Of a DNA stretch of 64,000 nucleotides, positions 1 through 8,858 are shown one piece after another; the first letter of the stretch is position 1; every line of letters starts with the position of its first letter. The position numbers and the translations under genes were made by a program. This DNA is from Methanocorpusculum sp. (GTDB lineage: Archaea > Halobacteriota > Methanomicrobia > Methanomicrobiales > Methanocorpusculaceae), in NCBI GenBank assembly GCA_017408885.1, contig JAFQTT010000012.1, positions 1-64,000 on the forward strand, in the 5' to 3' direction. The notes under the pieces were generated by a model. The model did no database searches and was not told the origin of the DNA. It saw nothing but the letters and a program-made list of their open reading frames with translations.

Positions 1-252
1 TAGCCGAGTGTAAGCGAGCGAAGAAAACGGAATGCGATTGGCTAAGATTAGCGTAGATTAGCGGTTTGTTATTTTTGGTATCTGCATCCAAAAAGAAACT
101 TAGTCTAAAGGTTGCCGGTGATTTCCAACGCGAATAGTTTTCGCGTTTTTCGTTGGCTTTCGCGTTTTCTTTTCGCGTAGTTTTCGCGGGGGAAATTTGC
201 TCACTCAGAGACTCCCCAAAAACCATGAGCCCATATCACTGAGACACCTATT

Positions 253-280
253 GGGCATGCGCCTTCGGCTTAGCCCCAAA
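253..280. repeat. REP-like palindromic element, copy 1
   Basis: The 28 bases starting GGGCATGCGCC and ending TTAGCCCCAAA are identical to 39382-39409. The unit folds as GGGC...GCCC around GCC-TTC-GGC. The flanks of the two copies are unrelated, so this is a dispersed short repeat and not part of a larger duplication. Confidence 0.7.
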
Positions 281-297
281 ATATCCCCGACAGAAGT

Positions 298-319
298 ACT
301 ATATAGTTAGCTTACTAAC
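298..319 (+). promoter_or_regulatory. TATA box and MarR-type operator
   Basis: The TATA-like ACTATATA (298-305) runs directly into the inverted repeat GTTAG-CTTA-CTAAC (306-319). The ATG follows at 329, about 25 bases after the TATA box, so the mRNA is probably leaderless and the palindrome lies between TATA box and start site. That is a natural position for autorepression by the MarR protein encoded immediately downstream. The operator role is inferred. Confidence 0.5.
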
Positions 320-328
320 ATATTTTTT

Positions 329-760
329 ATGACTTCGGCAGAGATTGGAAAAACCATAAAACTTCTCTCCAACTACCTCAACCGCCGCCTTCTGCAGATT
401 CCCGCAATCAAAAATCAGCAGGATATAACACCTGTACAGGGGATGATTCTCGGATTCATCGTCGAAGAAGAGAGCGACATCTTCCAGAAAGACATCGAAC
501 AGACCTTTACTCTCAGGCGTTCCACCGTTTCGGGCGTTTTGAGCAGCATGGAAGAGGCAGGACTAATTATCCGCGAGCGGGTAGAGTCCGATGCACGTCT
601 TCGGAAAATCACCGCGACCGAGAAAGGAAAAAAACAGCACTCCTTAATCAAATCCGAACTCTCTGCAATCGAATATCAGATAACTGCCGGTCTCTCTGAC
701 GAAGAAATTACCGCATTCCTGCACACCGCAGAAAAAATCAAGAGGAACCTTTTACAATGA
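329..760 (+). CDS. MarR-family transcriptional regulator
   Basis: This 143-aa protein has the MarR layout: a helical dimerisation segment, then a winged helix at about residues 30-100 (FQKDIEQTFTLRRSTVSGVL recognition region, then the wing with RERVESDARLRKI), and a C-terminal dimerisation helix. Members of the family usually repress drug-export genes and release DNA on binding a small ligand. The stop overlaps the start of the next gene (ATGA, 757-760), so regulator and exporter are translationally coupled. A palindrome in its own promoter suggests autoregulation. The ligand is unknown. Similar regulator-plus-two-ABC cassettes are common in Firmicutes, which hints at transfer. Confidence 0.9.
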   Translation: MTSAEIGKTIKLLSNYLNRRLLQIPAIKNQQDITPVQGMILGFIVEEESDIFQKDIEQTFTLRRSTVSGVLSSMEEAGLIIRERVESDARLRKITATEKGKKQHSLIKSELSAIEYQITAGLSDEEITAFLHTAEKIKRNLLQ

Positions 761-2496
761 ACGTCCGCCATATTCTCTCAACACTCGCATCCGAGATAAA
801 ACAGTATAGGCTGACAGCTCTCTTAACACCAATCTTTGTCATCCTCGAAGTCTTAATGGAAGTGCTCATCCCCTTTGTCATCGCCGACTTACTCGACAAA
901 GGAGTTGAACTCGGAAACTACGATGTCATCATCGAGCTTGGAATTGTTCTCATCATATTAGCGCTTCTGGCACTGGTGTTTGGTATCTTAGCAGGCAGAA
1001 CATCGGCTGTTGCCTCTGCCGGATTTGCCAAAAACCTCCGGCGGGCAGTATTTTCAAATGTGCAGAAGTTCTCATTTGCAAACATCGACAAATACTCTGC
1101 TCCGTCTCTTATCACCAGACTTACAACGGACGTCACCAACATCCAAAACTCCTTCATGATGATTATCCGCGTCGCAATTCGCTCTCCAGTGATGTTTTTG
1201 GCCTCCTTCATCATGGTTTTGATTATCAAACCGGAGATGGCATTAATCTTTGCGGCGGTTGTTCCCATATTGGGAATCGGCGTTACCTTCCTGACGGTCA
1301 AAACATTTCCCATCTTCGAGCGGGTGTTTAAGAAATACGACAGCTTAAACGCAGTTGTTCGCGAAAACATCAGAGGAATCCGCGTTGTCAAATCCTTTGT
1401 CCGCGAAGGCTTTGAAAAGAAGAAGTTCAAGACCGCATCCGCTGACATCTACGGAGAGTTTGTGACTGCCGAAAAACTCATGGCATTGATGAGTCCTTTA
1501 ATGCAGTTCTGCGTCTACATCTGTATTCTGGCTGTTGCCTGGATTGGCGGACAGATGATTGTGTTTGGCGACTTCACGAGCGGAGAGCTTATCAGTATTA
1601 TCTCCTATACCATGCAGATTTTAATGAGCTTCATGATGGTCGCGATGGTTATCGTAATGATTACGATGGCAAGGGCTTCTGCTATCCGCATCACCGAAGT
1701 CTTGGACGAAACACCGATGGTCACCAATCCGGAAAATCCGGCAGCCGAAGTTGCCGACGGCTCGGTGGTCTTTGAAAACGTCAGCTTCTCCTACAGCGAA
1801 AACGGCAGAAAAGCACTTGACTCAGTAAACCTCGAAATCAAATCCGGCGAGATGGTGGGCATCTTAGGCGGTACCGGAAGTGCAAAGTCCACCTTAGTCC
1901 AGCTCATCCCGCGTCTCTATGACGCAACCGAAGGACGCGTCTTTGTCGGCGGTCGTGATGTGAAATCCTATGACTTAACAGCACTTCGAAATGCGGTATC
2001 CATGGTTCTCCAGAAAAATGTTCTCTTCTCCGGAACAATCGCTGAAAATCTCCGCTGGGGAAATCCCAAGGCAACCGATGCGGAACTCCGCCATGCCTGC
2101 AAACTTGCCCAGGCGGACAGCTTCATTGAATCCTTCCCCGAAAAATACGAAACGCACATCGAACAGGGAGGAACAAATGTCTCAGGCGGTCAGCGGCAGC
2201 GTCTCTGCATTGCACGGGCTCTGCTGAGACGTCCAAAGATTCTCATTCTCGACGACTCGACATCCGCAGTGGACACCAAAACCGATGCACTGATTCGTCA
2301 GGCATTCAAAGACGAGATTCCAGACACCACGAAAATCATCATCGCCCAGAGAATCTCCTCGATTGAGGGAGCGGACAAGATTGTTGTCCTCGACAAAGGA
2401 CACATCCATGATGTCGGAACGCATGCTGAGCTTCTCAACAGATGTGATATTTACCGCGACATTTACCTGTCGCAGACAAAAACGGAGGACGCATAA
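757..2496 (+). CDS. ABC exporter half-transporter, degenerate-site subunit
   Basis: This 579-aa protein has six membrane helices in the first 310 residues (ABC type IV exporter fold), then a nucleotide-binding domain. Its P-loop reads GGTGSAKST, with Ala replacing the usual Gly. The signature is NVSGGQRQR, and Walker B reads ILILDDSTS, with Asp in place of the catalytic Glu. This combination is typical of the subunit carrying the inactive ATP site in heterodimeric exporters such as TM287/288 or LmrCD. It abuts the second subunit with no gap (TAA then ATG). Likely role: export of drugs or other amphipathic compounds, under control of the MarR protein. Substrate unknown. Confidence 0.9.
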   Translation: MNVRHILSTLASEIKQYRLTALLTPIFVILEVLMEVLIPFVIADLLDKGVELGNYDVIIELGIVLIILALLALVFGILAGRTSAVASAGFAKNLRRAVFSNVQKFSFANIDKYSAPSLITRLTTDVTNIQNSFMMIIRVAIRSPVMFLASFIMVLIIKPEMALIFAAVVPILGIGVTFLTVKTFPIFERVFKKYDSLNAVVRENIRGIRVVKSFVREGFEKKKFKTASADIYGEFVTAEKLMALMSPLMQFCVYICILAVAWIGGQMIVFGDFTSGELISIISYTMQILMSFMMVAMVIVMITMARASAIRITEVLDETPMVTNPENPAAEVADGSVVFENVSFSYSENGRKALDSVNLEIKSGEMVGILGGTGSAKSTLVQLIPRLYDATEGRVFVGGRDVKSYDLTALRNAVSMVLQKNVLFSGTIAENLRWGNPKATDAELRHACKLAQADSFIESFPEKYETHIEQGGTNVSGGQRQRLCIARALLRRPKILILDDSTSAVDTKTDALIRQAFKDEIPDTTKIIIAQRISSIEGADKIVVLDKGHIHDVGTHAELLNRCDIYRDIYLSQTKTEDA

Positions 2497-4380
2497 ATGC
2501 CGCCGAAGATTGGACACCACAGCGGAGCAAAGCCGAAGAACGCAGGACGTACCATCCTTAGGGTTCTCTCCTACTTAAAAGAGTACAAATTCCGCTTCAT
2601 CATCGTTCTCATCTGTATTCTGATAGGGTCAGTCGCAGGCGTTATCGGCTCGCTCTTCATTGAGCATTTAATCGACAACTACATCGTACCTCTGGTAGGT
2701 CAGACAAATCCTGACTTTACCGGCATGATAACAGCCATTCTGGTGATGGCAGGAATCTATCTCGCCGGTGTGGTCTCGACCTTCCTCTACACACGGCTGA
2801 TGGCTGTCATCTCGCAGGGCATCTTAAAGAAAGTCCGCGACCAGATGTTTTCGAAGATGCAGGCGCTTCCGGTGAGATTCTTCGATACGCACTCATTCGG
2901 CGATGTGATGAGCAGATACACAAACGACACTGACACCCTCCGGCAGATGATTTCGCAGAGTGTGCCGCAGATGTTCTCTTCGATTATCACAATCGCTGCG
3001 GTGTTCTTTGCGATGCTTTCCATCAGCATCCCGCTTACTGTGATGGTTCTTGGAATTGTTGCCGTCATGCTCTATCTGACCAAAAAAATCGGCGGAGCAT
3101 CGGCAAAGTCGTTTGTCCGTCAGCAGAAGTCCTTGGGAGAGATTAATGGATACATCGAAGAGATTATCACCGGACAAAAAGTGGTGCAGGTGTTTACCCG
3201 CGAGCGTGCAGTCTCTGATGAGTTTGATGCGTTAAACGATGAGCTGTGCTCACATGCAACGCGGGCAAATACCTTTGGAAACATCTTCATGCCGGTTATG
3301 GCAAACATCGGAAACATTCAGTTTGTCTTAATTGCGGTGGTCGGAGGATTCCTTGCCATCTACGGAAACTGGATTACGCTTGGCGGAATCGGTGCATTCC
3401 TGATGCTTTCAAAGAGTTTCACCATGCCTATCTCGCAGGTCTCACAGCAGGTAAGCTCCGTTGTCATGGCTCTTGCCGGTGCTGAGCGTATCTTTGAGGT
3501 CCTGGATGAAGCACCGGAGACGGATGAGGGAACAGTTCGTCTGGTCAATGCAAAAGAGGTCGCCGGAGAAATTGTCGAGACCGAAGATGAGACGAACATG
3601 TGGGCATGGAGACGCGAAGAGAATGGTATTGTGACCTACTCGAAGATGGAAGGAGAAGTGGTCTTTGAGGATGTGACCTTCTCATATGTCGAGGGAAAAA
3701 CCGTTCTCCACAATATTTCCCTCTGGGCAAAGCCGGGACAGAAGGTCGCACTTGTTGGTTCAACCGGTGCCGGCAAGACGACGATTACGAACCTCATCAA
3801 CCGGTTCTATGATATTGAGGAGGGAAAGATTCTCTATGACGGAATCAACATCCGCGAGATTCGCAAAAGCGACCTGCGCTATTCGCTTGGTATCGTTTTG
3901 CAGGATGTAAATCTCTTCACCGGAACCATTATGGAAAACATCCGCTATGGAAAGCTTGACGCCTCAGACGAGGAGGTCTATGCAGCAGCTAAACTTGCAA
4001 ACGCTCATGACTTCATCCGCAGACTTCCGGAAGGTTACAACACAGTAATTGCCGGAGACGGAAGCAGTCTCTCTCAGGGACAGCGCCAGCTCCTCTCAAT
4101 TGCAAGAGCCGCCATTGCAAATCCGCCGGTGATGATTTTAGATGAGGCAACATCCTCCATCGACACCAGAACCGAAGCTATCGTGCAGGAGGGAATGGAT
4201 TCGCTGATGAAAGGAAGAACTGTCTTTGTCATCGCACACCGGTTATCTACGGTTCGCAATGCTGATGTGATTTTGGTAATCGAAGGCGGAAGAATCATTG
4301 AGCGCGGAAACCATGCAGAGCTTCTTCTGCGGAAAGGACGGTATTATCAGCTCTATACGGGTGCGTTTGAGCTGGAATAA
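2497..4380 (+). CDS. ABC exporter half-transporter, canonical-site subunit
   Basis: This 627-aa partner of the preceding gene has an N-terminal membrane domain with six helices and a C-terminal ATPase. Walker A is GSTGAGKTT, the signature is SLSQGQRQ and Walker B is VMILDEATSS with the catalytic Glu present. An insertion at about residues 350-390 (AKEVAGEIVETEDETNMWAW region) precedes the ATPase domain; such inserts occur in this exporter subgroup. Together the two proteins would form an asymmetric heterodimer at the cytoplasmic membrane. The gene is last in the operon and is followed by a U-rich stop signal. Confidence 0.9.
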   Translation: MPPKIGHHSGAKPKNAGRTILRVLSYLKEYKFRFIIVLICILIGSVAGVIGSLFIEHLIDNYIVPLVGQTNPDFTGMITAILVMAGIYLAGVVSTFLYTRLMAVISQGILKKVRDQMFSKMQALPVRFFDTHSFGDVMSRYTNDTDTLRQMISQSVPQMFSSIITIAAVFFAMLSISIPLTVMVLGIVAVMLYLTKKIGGASAKSFVRQQKSLGEINGYIEEIITGQKVVQVFTRERAVSDEFDALNDELCSHATRANTFGNIFMPVMANIGNIQFVLIAVVGGFLAIYGNWITLGGIGAFLMLSKSFTMPISQVSQQVSSVVMALAGAERIFEVLDEAPETDEGTVRLVNAKEVAGEIVETEDETNMWAWRREENGIVTYSKMEGEVVFEDVTFSYVEGKTVLHNISLWAKPGQKVALVGSTGAGKTTITNLINRFYDIEEGKILYDGINIREIRKSDLRYSLGIVLQDVNLFTGTIMENIRYGKLDASDEEVYAAAKLANAHDFIRRLPEGYNTVIAGDGSSLSQGQRQLLSIARAAIANPPVMILDEATSSIDTRTEAIVQEGMDSLMKGRTVFVIAHRLSTVRNADVILVIEGGRIIERGNHAELLLRKGRYYQLYTGAFELE

Positions 4381-4381
4381 A

Positions 4382-4399
4382 TTTCTTTTTTAAAAAAAG
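4382..4399. terminator. Bidirectional U-rich terminator
   Basis: Between two convergent genes lies TTTCTTTTTT followed by AAAAAAG. It gives a run of U in either transcript and a weak CTTTTTT/AAAAAAG hairpin. Oligo-U tracts are the usual archaeal intrinsic termination signal. Confidence 0.4.
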
Positions 4400-4401
4400 A
4401 T

Positions 4402-5871
4402 TTAGAGGTTTGCCCTGTAGTTCGGGGCTTCGTCAGTGATGACGATATCGTGCGGGTGGGATTCCTTGAGACCTGCTGCGGTAATCTTCACGAAGCGGGC
4501 GTTGGTTCTCATGGTTGGAATGTCGCCGCATCCTGCATATCCCATAGCAGACTTTAATCCGCCGATGGTCTGGTAGATTACATCAGTCACAGAGCCGATG
4601 TACGGGGTTGCGCCCTCGACACCTTCCGGAACATACTTGTTTGCTCCAATTCCCTTCTTCTGGAAGTAGCGGTCGGAGGAGTTTCCAGAGGTCATAACAC
4701 CAAGTGAACCCATACCTCTGTACTGCTTGTAACGTCTGCCTTTGACGATGATGGTCTTACCCGGTGCCTCATCAGTTCCGGCAAACATGCTTCCCATCAT
4801 GACAGAGGATGCTCCGGCAACGAATGCCTTTGCAACATCTCCTGAGTACTTGATGCCTCCGTCTGCGATAACCGGGACTCCGCACGGGGTTGCTACATCT
4901 GCAACGTTTGCGATAGCGGAAATCTGCGGAACACCGACACCGGCGACAATACGGGTAGTACAGATAGAACCTGGTCCAATACCGACTTTGATACCGTCTG
5001 CGAAGTCTGCCAAGACCTCTCCTGCCTTTGCCGTTGCGATGTTTCCTACGACAACATCACAGGATAAGGTCTCCTTCATCGTCTTTGCGCCGTTTACCAC
5101 ATTCATGTTGTGTCCGTGTGCACAGTCGACAATAATTGCATCAACGCCTGCGTCTGCGAGCATCTCTGCACGGCGGAGGTCGAATGGGCCAACGGATGCT
5201 GCAACACGGAGCTTTCCGTTCTTGTCACGGTTTGCCTGCGGGTACTGCTGCTTTTCCAGAAGGTCCTGCATGGTGATGATACCAACGAGCTTCTTTTTGT
5301 CGTCAACGACTGGAAGTCTCTCAACCTTCTTGGTGTACATGACATTGATTGCCTCGTCTGCGGTGATATCTTCGCGGACTGCAATCGGACGCTTGGTCAT
5401 GATTGCCTCAACCGGCTCTGCTCCCATCTTGTTGATGACACCGCGGACATCGCGGCGGGATACGATACCAACGAGTTTGCCTTTTGCACCAACGACCGGG
5501 ACTCCTCCAATTGAGTATCTCTCCATTAAGTTTGCAACAAAGGAGATGGTGGTGTCCGGAGAGACGTAGCGTACATCCGGCTCGATAACATTGTCTGCTG
5601 CTTTTACCTGACGGACAAACTCCACTTCCTGCTCCGGGGAACAGTTTCTATGAAGAACTCCGATACCTCCGGCACGTGCCATTGCAATAGCCATCTCGGC
5701 CTCGGTCACAGTATCCATAGCCGCACTGACGAGCGGAGTGATTAACGGGATGTTCTTGGTGAAGACGGATTTAACGTCTACGGTGTTTGGTTCGACCCAG
5801 GACTCTGCCGGTTCGATGAGGACATCGTCAAAGGTGTAGGAGGTTTCAACTTTGAATTTGTCTGCGAACAT
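4402..5871 (-). CDS. guaB: Inosine-5'-monophosphate dehydrogenase
   Basis: Oxidises IMP to XMP with NAD+, the committed step to GMP. The start at 5871 (MFADKFKVETSYTFDD) gives 489 aa, the usual family length; a longer frame upstream overlaps mfnB and looks spurious. Visible landmarks are the N-terminal barrel strand FDDVLIEPA, a pair of CBS domains (about residues 90-210: ERYSIGGVPV and VERLPVVDD), the catalytic loop GPGSICTTR with its Cys, and the flap region with YRGMGS. It lies one base downstream of mfnB, so the two are co-transcribed. Confidence 0.97.
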   Translation of the reverse strand: MFADKFKVETSYTFDDVLIEPAESWVEPNTVDVKSVFTKNIPLITPLVSAAMDTVTEAEMAIAMARAGGIGVLHRNCSPEQEVEFVRQVKAADNVIEPDVRYVSPDTTISFVANLMERYSIGGVPVVGAKGKLVGIVSRRDVRGVINKMGAEPVEAIMTKRPIAVREDITADEAINVMYTKKVERLPVVDDKKKLVGIITMQDLLEKQQYPQANRDKNGKLRVAASVGPFDLRRAEMLADAGVDAIIVDCAHGHNMNVVNGAKTMKETLSCDVVVGNIATAKAGEVLADFADGIKVGIGPGSICTTRIVAGVGVPQISAIANVADVATPCGVPVIADGGIKYSGDVAKAFVAGASSVMMGSMFAGTDEAPGKTIIVKGRRYKQYRGMGSLGVMTSGNSSDRYFQKKGIGANKYVPEGVEGATPYIGSVTDVIYQTIGGLKSAMGYAGCGDIPTMRTNARFVKITAAGLKESHPHDIVITDEAPNYRANL

Positions 5872-5872
5872 T

Positions 5873-6562
5873 TTAGTGTACCAATTCAATTGCTTTTCTG
5901 ACAAGCTCTTCCTGGACCATCGTGGTTCTGTCGCCTCCGCAGACCATGCCGCGGACGCCGATGATTTCCGGATCAATCTGCTTTAAGACCGGAATATCCT
6001 CGAATTTAAGAGATCCTGCAAGAGCTGTGCCAAGTCCAAGCGAGCGGTTTAATTCGGTGAACTTGGTTAAGGTTTCTGCATCCATGAACTCGAAGGTGCT
6101 CTTTCCGTCCTTCATACCGGTATCAATCATGGAAAAGTCTGCTCCGGCTGCGGCTGCAAGCGGGGAAATGTCAAACGGACTGATGGTTCCTAAGCGCTCG
6201 TAATCGGAATAGCCTGCGATAACCACAGTTTTTTCCGGGAACGGCTCTTTGACAGCGCGGACAACTGCTTCGATGACTTCCTTTGCTGCCTCTTTGTCGG
6301 AGAACATAAGTCCAATTTTTACAAAATCAGCACCGGCGCATGCTGCACCATATGCTGCAAGGGCGGCATTTCCAGGAGTTGGTCCATAGTCTCCGATTGC
6401 TGCGGAAACCGGTTTTTCTCCTGCCATCTTCTTAATCTCGCGAATTACCCACGGAAAATTAGCTCCAAGCGACCCTTCAGCCGGGCGCTTGACGTCGATA
6501 ATGTCAGCATCGAGGCAGAATTTTGCCTCTTCTATAGAGCTTGGGCTGACTAATAATTTCAT
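5873..6562 (-). CDS. mfnB: (5-formylfuran-3-yl)methyl phosphate synthase
   Basis: MfnB condenses two glyceraldehyde-3-phosphates to 4-HFC-phosphate, the furan precursor of methanofuran, the C1 carrier of methanogenesis. The 229-aa protein has the family features: the N-terminal LVSPSS, the Lys in DIIDVKRPAEGSLGA, the segment SAAIGDYGP, and the second conserved Lys region near MIDTGMKDGKSTFEF. A TATA-like AATACATATTAAG (minus strand, 6584-6596) sits about 25 bases before the ATG, suggesting a leaderless message. This gene is strong evidence for a methanogen. Confidence 0.95.
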   Translation of the reverse strand: MKLLVSPSSIEEAKFCLDADIIDVKRPAEGSLGANFPWVIREIKKMAGEKPVSAAIGDYGPTPGNAALAAYGAACAGADFVKIGLMFSDKEAAKEVIEAVVRAVKEPFPEKTVVIAGYSDYERLGTISPFDISPLAAAAGADFSMIDTGMKDGKSTFEFMDAETLTKFTELNRSLGLGTALAGSLKFEDIPVLKQIDPEIIGVRGMVCGGDRTTMVQEELVRKAIELVH

Positions 6563-6583
6563 GTATATTATGTGGTGTTTGTT

Positions 6584-6689
6584 CTTAATATGTATTGCCT
6601 CTCAATTCAAACCAAAAGTTCACACAGATACATGAATCTCTGTTTTAATTCGGCAAATTATCTGCTGAATTTACAATCGGAATATAAAT
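6584..6689. promoter_or_regulatory. Divergent promoter region mfnB / NifX-like gene
   Basis: Two TATA-like elements point in opposite directions: AATACATATTAAG on the minus strand (6584-6596, for mfnB) and AATATAAAT on the plus strand (6681-6689, for the gene at 6738). Spacing to the starts is about 25 and 50 bases. No operator-like palindrome stands out. Confidence 0.4.
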
Positions 6690-6737
6690 CTGTCGAATAC
6701 AAAATGTTTATCTTCTCTCATTCGCAAATACAATTCT

Positions 6738-7163
6738 ATGAAAATCGCAGTGCCTACATATAATGGGGAAATCTTCCAGCACTTTGGTTCGTGTCCTGAG
6801 TTTACCATCTTTACAGTCAGCGACGACGGATTTTTGGATGTGGACATCATCAGCAACACAGGAAGCGGTCACGGAGCACTCCTGCAGGTTCTCTATGATA
6901 ACGAAGTAAACGCTCTCCTTTGCGGAGGAATCGGCGGAGGTGCCAGAAACGGTCTTGCACAGCTTGGAATCAGACTCTTCCCTGGAATTTCAGGAAACGC
7001 TCTGGAAGCTGTAACCGCTCTTTTAAACGGTACACTCACCTATGATCCGAATGCATCCTGCGGACATCACCACCACCATGACCATGAAGATGGAGAAGGA
7101 TGTCACTGCGGAGGCCATGAACATCACCATGAACACGGTGACGACTGTCACTGTCACCACTAA
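6738..7163 (+). CDS. NifX/NafY-type (dinitrogenase cofactor family) protein with His/Cys-rich tail
   Basis: Residues 1-105 match the dinitrogenase iron-molybdenum cofactor-binding fold found in NifX, NafY and the small archaeal MTH1175-like proteins (MKIAVPTYNGEIFQHFGSCP start; GGIGGGARNGLAQLGIRLF middle). The tail from residue 111 is nearly all His, Cys, Asp, Glu and Gly (CGHHHHHDHEDGEG, CHCGGHEHHHEH), a likely metal-binding extension. Its stop codon is directly followed by the start of the CoA-disulfide reductase-rhodanese gene, which suggests a shared role in sulfur or metal handling. No nitrogenase genes are visible nearby, so a role in nitrogen fixation is not implied. Confidence 0.85.
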   Translation: MKIAVPTYNGEIFQHFGSCPEFTIFTVSDDGFLDVDIISNTGSGHGALLQVLYDNEVNALLCGGIGGGARNGLAQLGIRLFPGISGNALEAVTALLNGTLTYDPNASCGHHHHHDHEDGEGCHCGGHEHHHEHGDDCHCHH

Positions 7164-8855
7164 ATGAAGGTCTGTATTGTTGGCGGGGTCGCCGGAGGGG
7201 CGACCGCTGCCGCACGGCTTCGCAGACTCAGTGAGGACGCTGAGATTATTATTTTTGAGCGGACAGCATACGTCTCGTATGCGAACTGCGGACTTCCGTA
7301 CTATATCGGAGGAGAGATTACCGAAAAGGAAGACCTCACTCTTCAGACGCCTGAGAGTTTTCGGAAATGGTTTGCTGTTGATGTTCGAACCTGTCATGAG
7401 GTTATTCGGATTCGCCCGACTGAAAAAATCATTGAGGTGAAAAATCTCTCAGACGATACCGTCTATACCGAGACCTACGACAAACTCATCCTCTCACCCG
7501 GAGCAAAAGCAGCCCTTCCGCCTGCGTTTGGTCTTGACTGCAAAAATATCTTCACCGTTCGAACTGTTGAGGATGCTCTTTCCATTAGGCAGTTCATCGA
7601 AGAGAAAAAACCAAAGACCGCAGTTATCATCGGAGGCGGATTTATCGGCCTTGAGACGGCAGAAAACCTTGTCCGTGCCGGAGTATCTCCAACAATTATC
7701 CTCCGCGGAAATCAGGTAATGCCGACACTGGATGCAGATATGGCATCAGGTCTCCACAATTACCTCTGCAAAAACGGAGTGTCTCTTCGCTTCCGTGAAA
7801 CTCTGGAAGGGTTCACCGAGGAAGACGGCTCACTTCTCGTCCACCTGAAAGACAAAAAACCGCTTTATTCGGACATGGTTATCCTGGCAGTCGGTGTAGT
7901 GCCTGATACAAACCTCGCCCGCGAAGCAGGTCTTGACCTTGGAGCGAAGGGTTCTATTCTGGTCAATGACTTCCTTCAGACATCCGACCCTGATATCTAT
8001 GCTGTAGGTGATGCGATAACCATCCGAAACCGCGTCAGCAGCCGCGAGGCTTTAATCTCCCTTGCCGGTCCTGCCAACCGTCAGGGAAGATGGGCTGCGG
8101 ATAACATCATGGGACGCTTCCGTCCTTATCGCGGTTCTGCTGCCTCATCGATATTGAAACTCTTCGACATGACGGTCGCATCAACCGGTCTCAACGAGAA
8201 GACCTGCAAAGAGGCCGGCATCTATTTTGACAAAGTGGTAATCCATCCATTCTCCCATGCATCCTACTATCCCGGAGCAAAGGACATGACGGTAAAAGTC
8301 CTATTCGCACCAAAGAGCGGCAGAATCCTTGGATGCCAGATAATAGGCTTTGACGGCGTGGACAAGAGAATTGACGTCTTTGCAGCAGCGATTCAGGCAG
8401 AAATGACCGCTGCTGATCTGGAGGAACTGGACTTAGCCTACTCTCCGCCGTACTCTTCCGCAAAAGATCCGGTAAACTATGCAGGATACGTCATTGAAAA
8501 TGTCAGGCAGGGACTTGTTGTTCAGTTCCACCATGACATGATTCCAAAAATAGCTGAGATGGAGGATGCGGTTCTTCTGGATATCCGAACTCCTGCCGAG
8601 TTTGCAAAAGGCCATATCACAGGCTCGATACACCTCTCTCTCTTCGACCTGAGGGAAAAAATCGGCGAACTTGACCGTGCGAAGCGGTACTTTGTCATCT
8701 GTCAGAGCGGAATGAGAAGTTATCTCGCATGCCGGATATTACAGGCACATGGAATCACTGCAAGTCACTTATCCGGCGGATATCAGTTCTATTCGTATGT
8801 GTACTGCGGGGAATGTTACTCACCTGACGCATGCAGGTGTGAAAAAACAAACTAA
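7164..8855 (+). CDS. CoA-disulfide reductase-like flavoprotein fused to rhodanese
   Basis: This 563-aa protein starts with an FAD-binding GGVAGGATAAARLRRL, then the single redox Cys at residue 42 (SYANCGLPYYIGG), a NAD(P)H Rossmann motif (IGGGFIGLETAENL), the second FAD segment IYAVGDA, and a dimerisation domain. Residues 455-555 form a rhodanese domain with active Cys513 in VICQSGMRSYLA. The architecture matches CoADR-RHD enzymes, which reduce CoA disulfide, CoA persulfide or polysulfide with NAD(P)H. It ends in a Cys-rich tail (YCGECYSPDACRC). It forms an operon with the His-tailed NifX-like protein. Confidence 0.92.
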   Translation: MKVCIVGGVAGGATAAARLRRLSEDAEIIIFERTAYVSYANCGLPYYIGGEITEKEDLTLQTPESFRKWFAVDVRTCHEVIRIRPTEKIIEVKNLSDDTVYTETYDKLILSPGAKAALPPAFGLDCKNIFTVRTVEDALSIRQFIEEKKPKTAVIIGGGFIGLETAENLVRAGVSPTIILRGNQVMPTLDADMASGLHNYLCKNGVSLRFRETLEGFTEEDGSLLVHLKDKKPLYSDMVILAVGVVPDTNLAREAGLDLGAKGSILVNDFLQTSDPDIYAVGDAITIRNRVSSREALISLAGPANRQGRWAADNIMGRFRPYRGSAASSILKLFDMTVASTGLNEKTCKEAGIYFDKVVIHPFSHASYYPGAKDMTVKVLFAPKSGRILGCQIIGFDGVDKRIDVFAAAIQAEMTAADLEELDLAYSPPYSSAKDPVNYAGYVIENVRQGLVVQFHHDMIPKIAEMEDAVLLDIRTPAEFAKGHITGSIHLSLFDLREKIGELDRAKRYFVICQSGMRSYLACRILQAHGITASHLSGGYQFYSYVYCGECYSPDACRCEKTN

Positions 8856-8858
8856 TTT

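Larger units (their letters stand above)
1..328. other. Non-coding left edge with hairpin and CGCG repeats
   Basis: No convincing gene is seen in this stretch. It contains a hairpin (TTTTTGG at 72-78 against CCAAAAA at 88-94), four closely spaced copies of YTTTCGCG (starting 138, 157, 170 and 181), one copy of a 28-bp palindromic repeat (253-280) and the promoter of the following MarR gene. A gene ending just left of the window cannot be excluded. Confidence 0.6.

Noticed and set aside
4742-5569. A 275-aa plus-strand frame inside guaB
   Set aside because: Shadow of IMP dehydrogenase, with Ser/Thr-rich content and no domain.
6738-7163. Nitrogen-fixation NifX
   Set aside because: The fold is shared by many non-nif proteins and no nif genes occur nearby.
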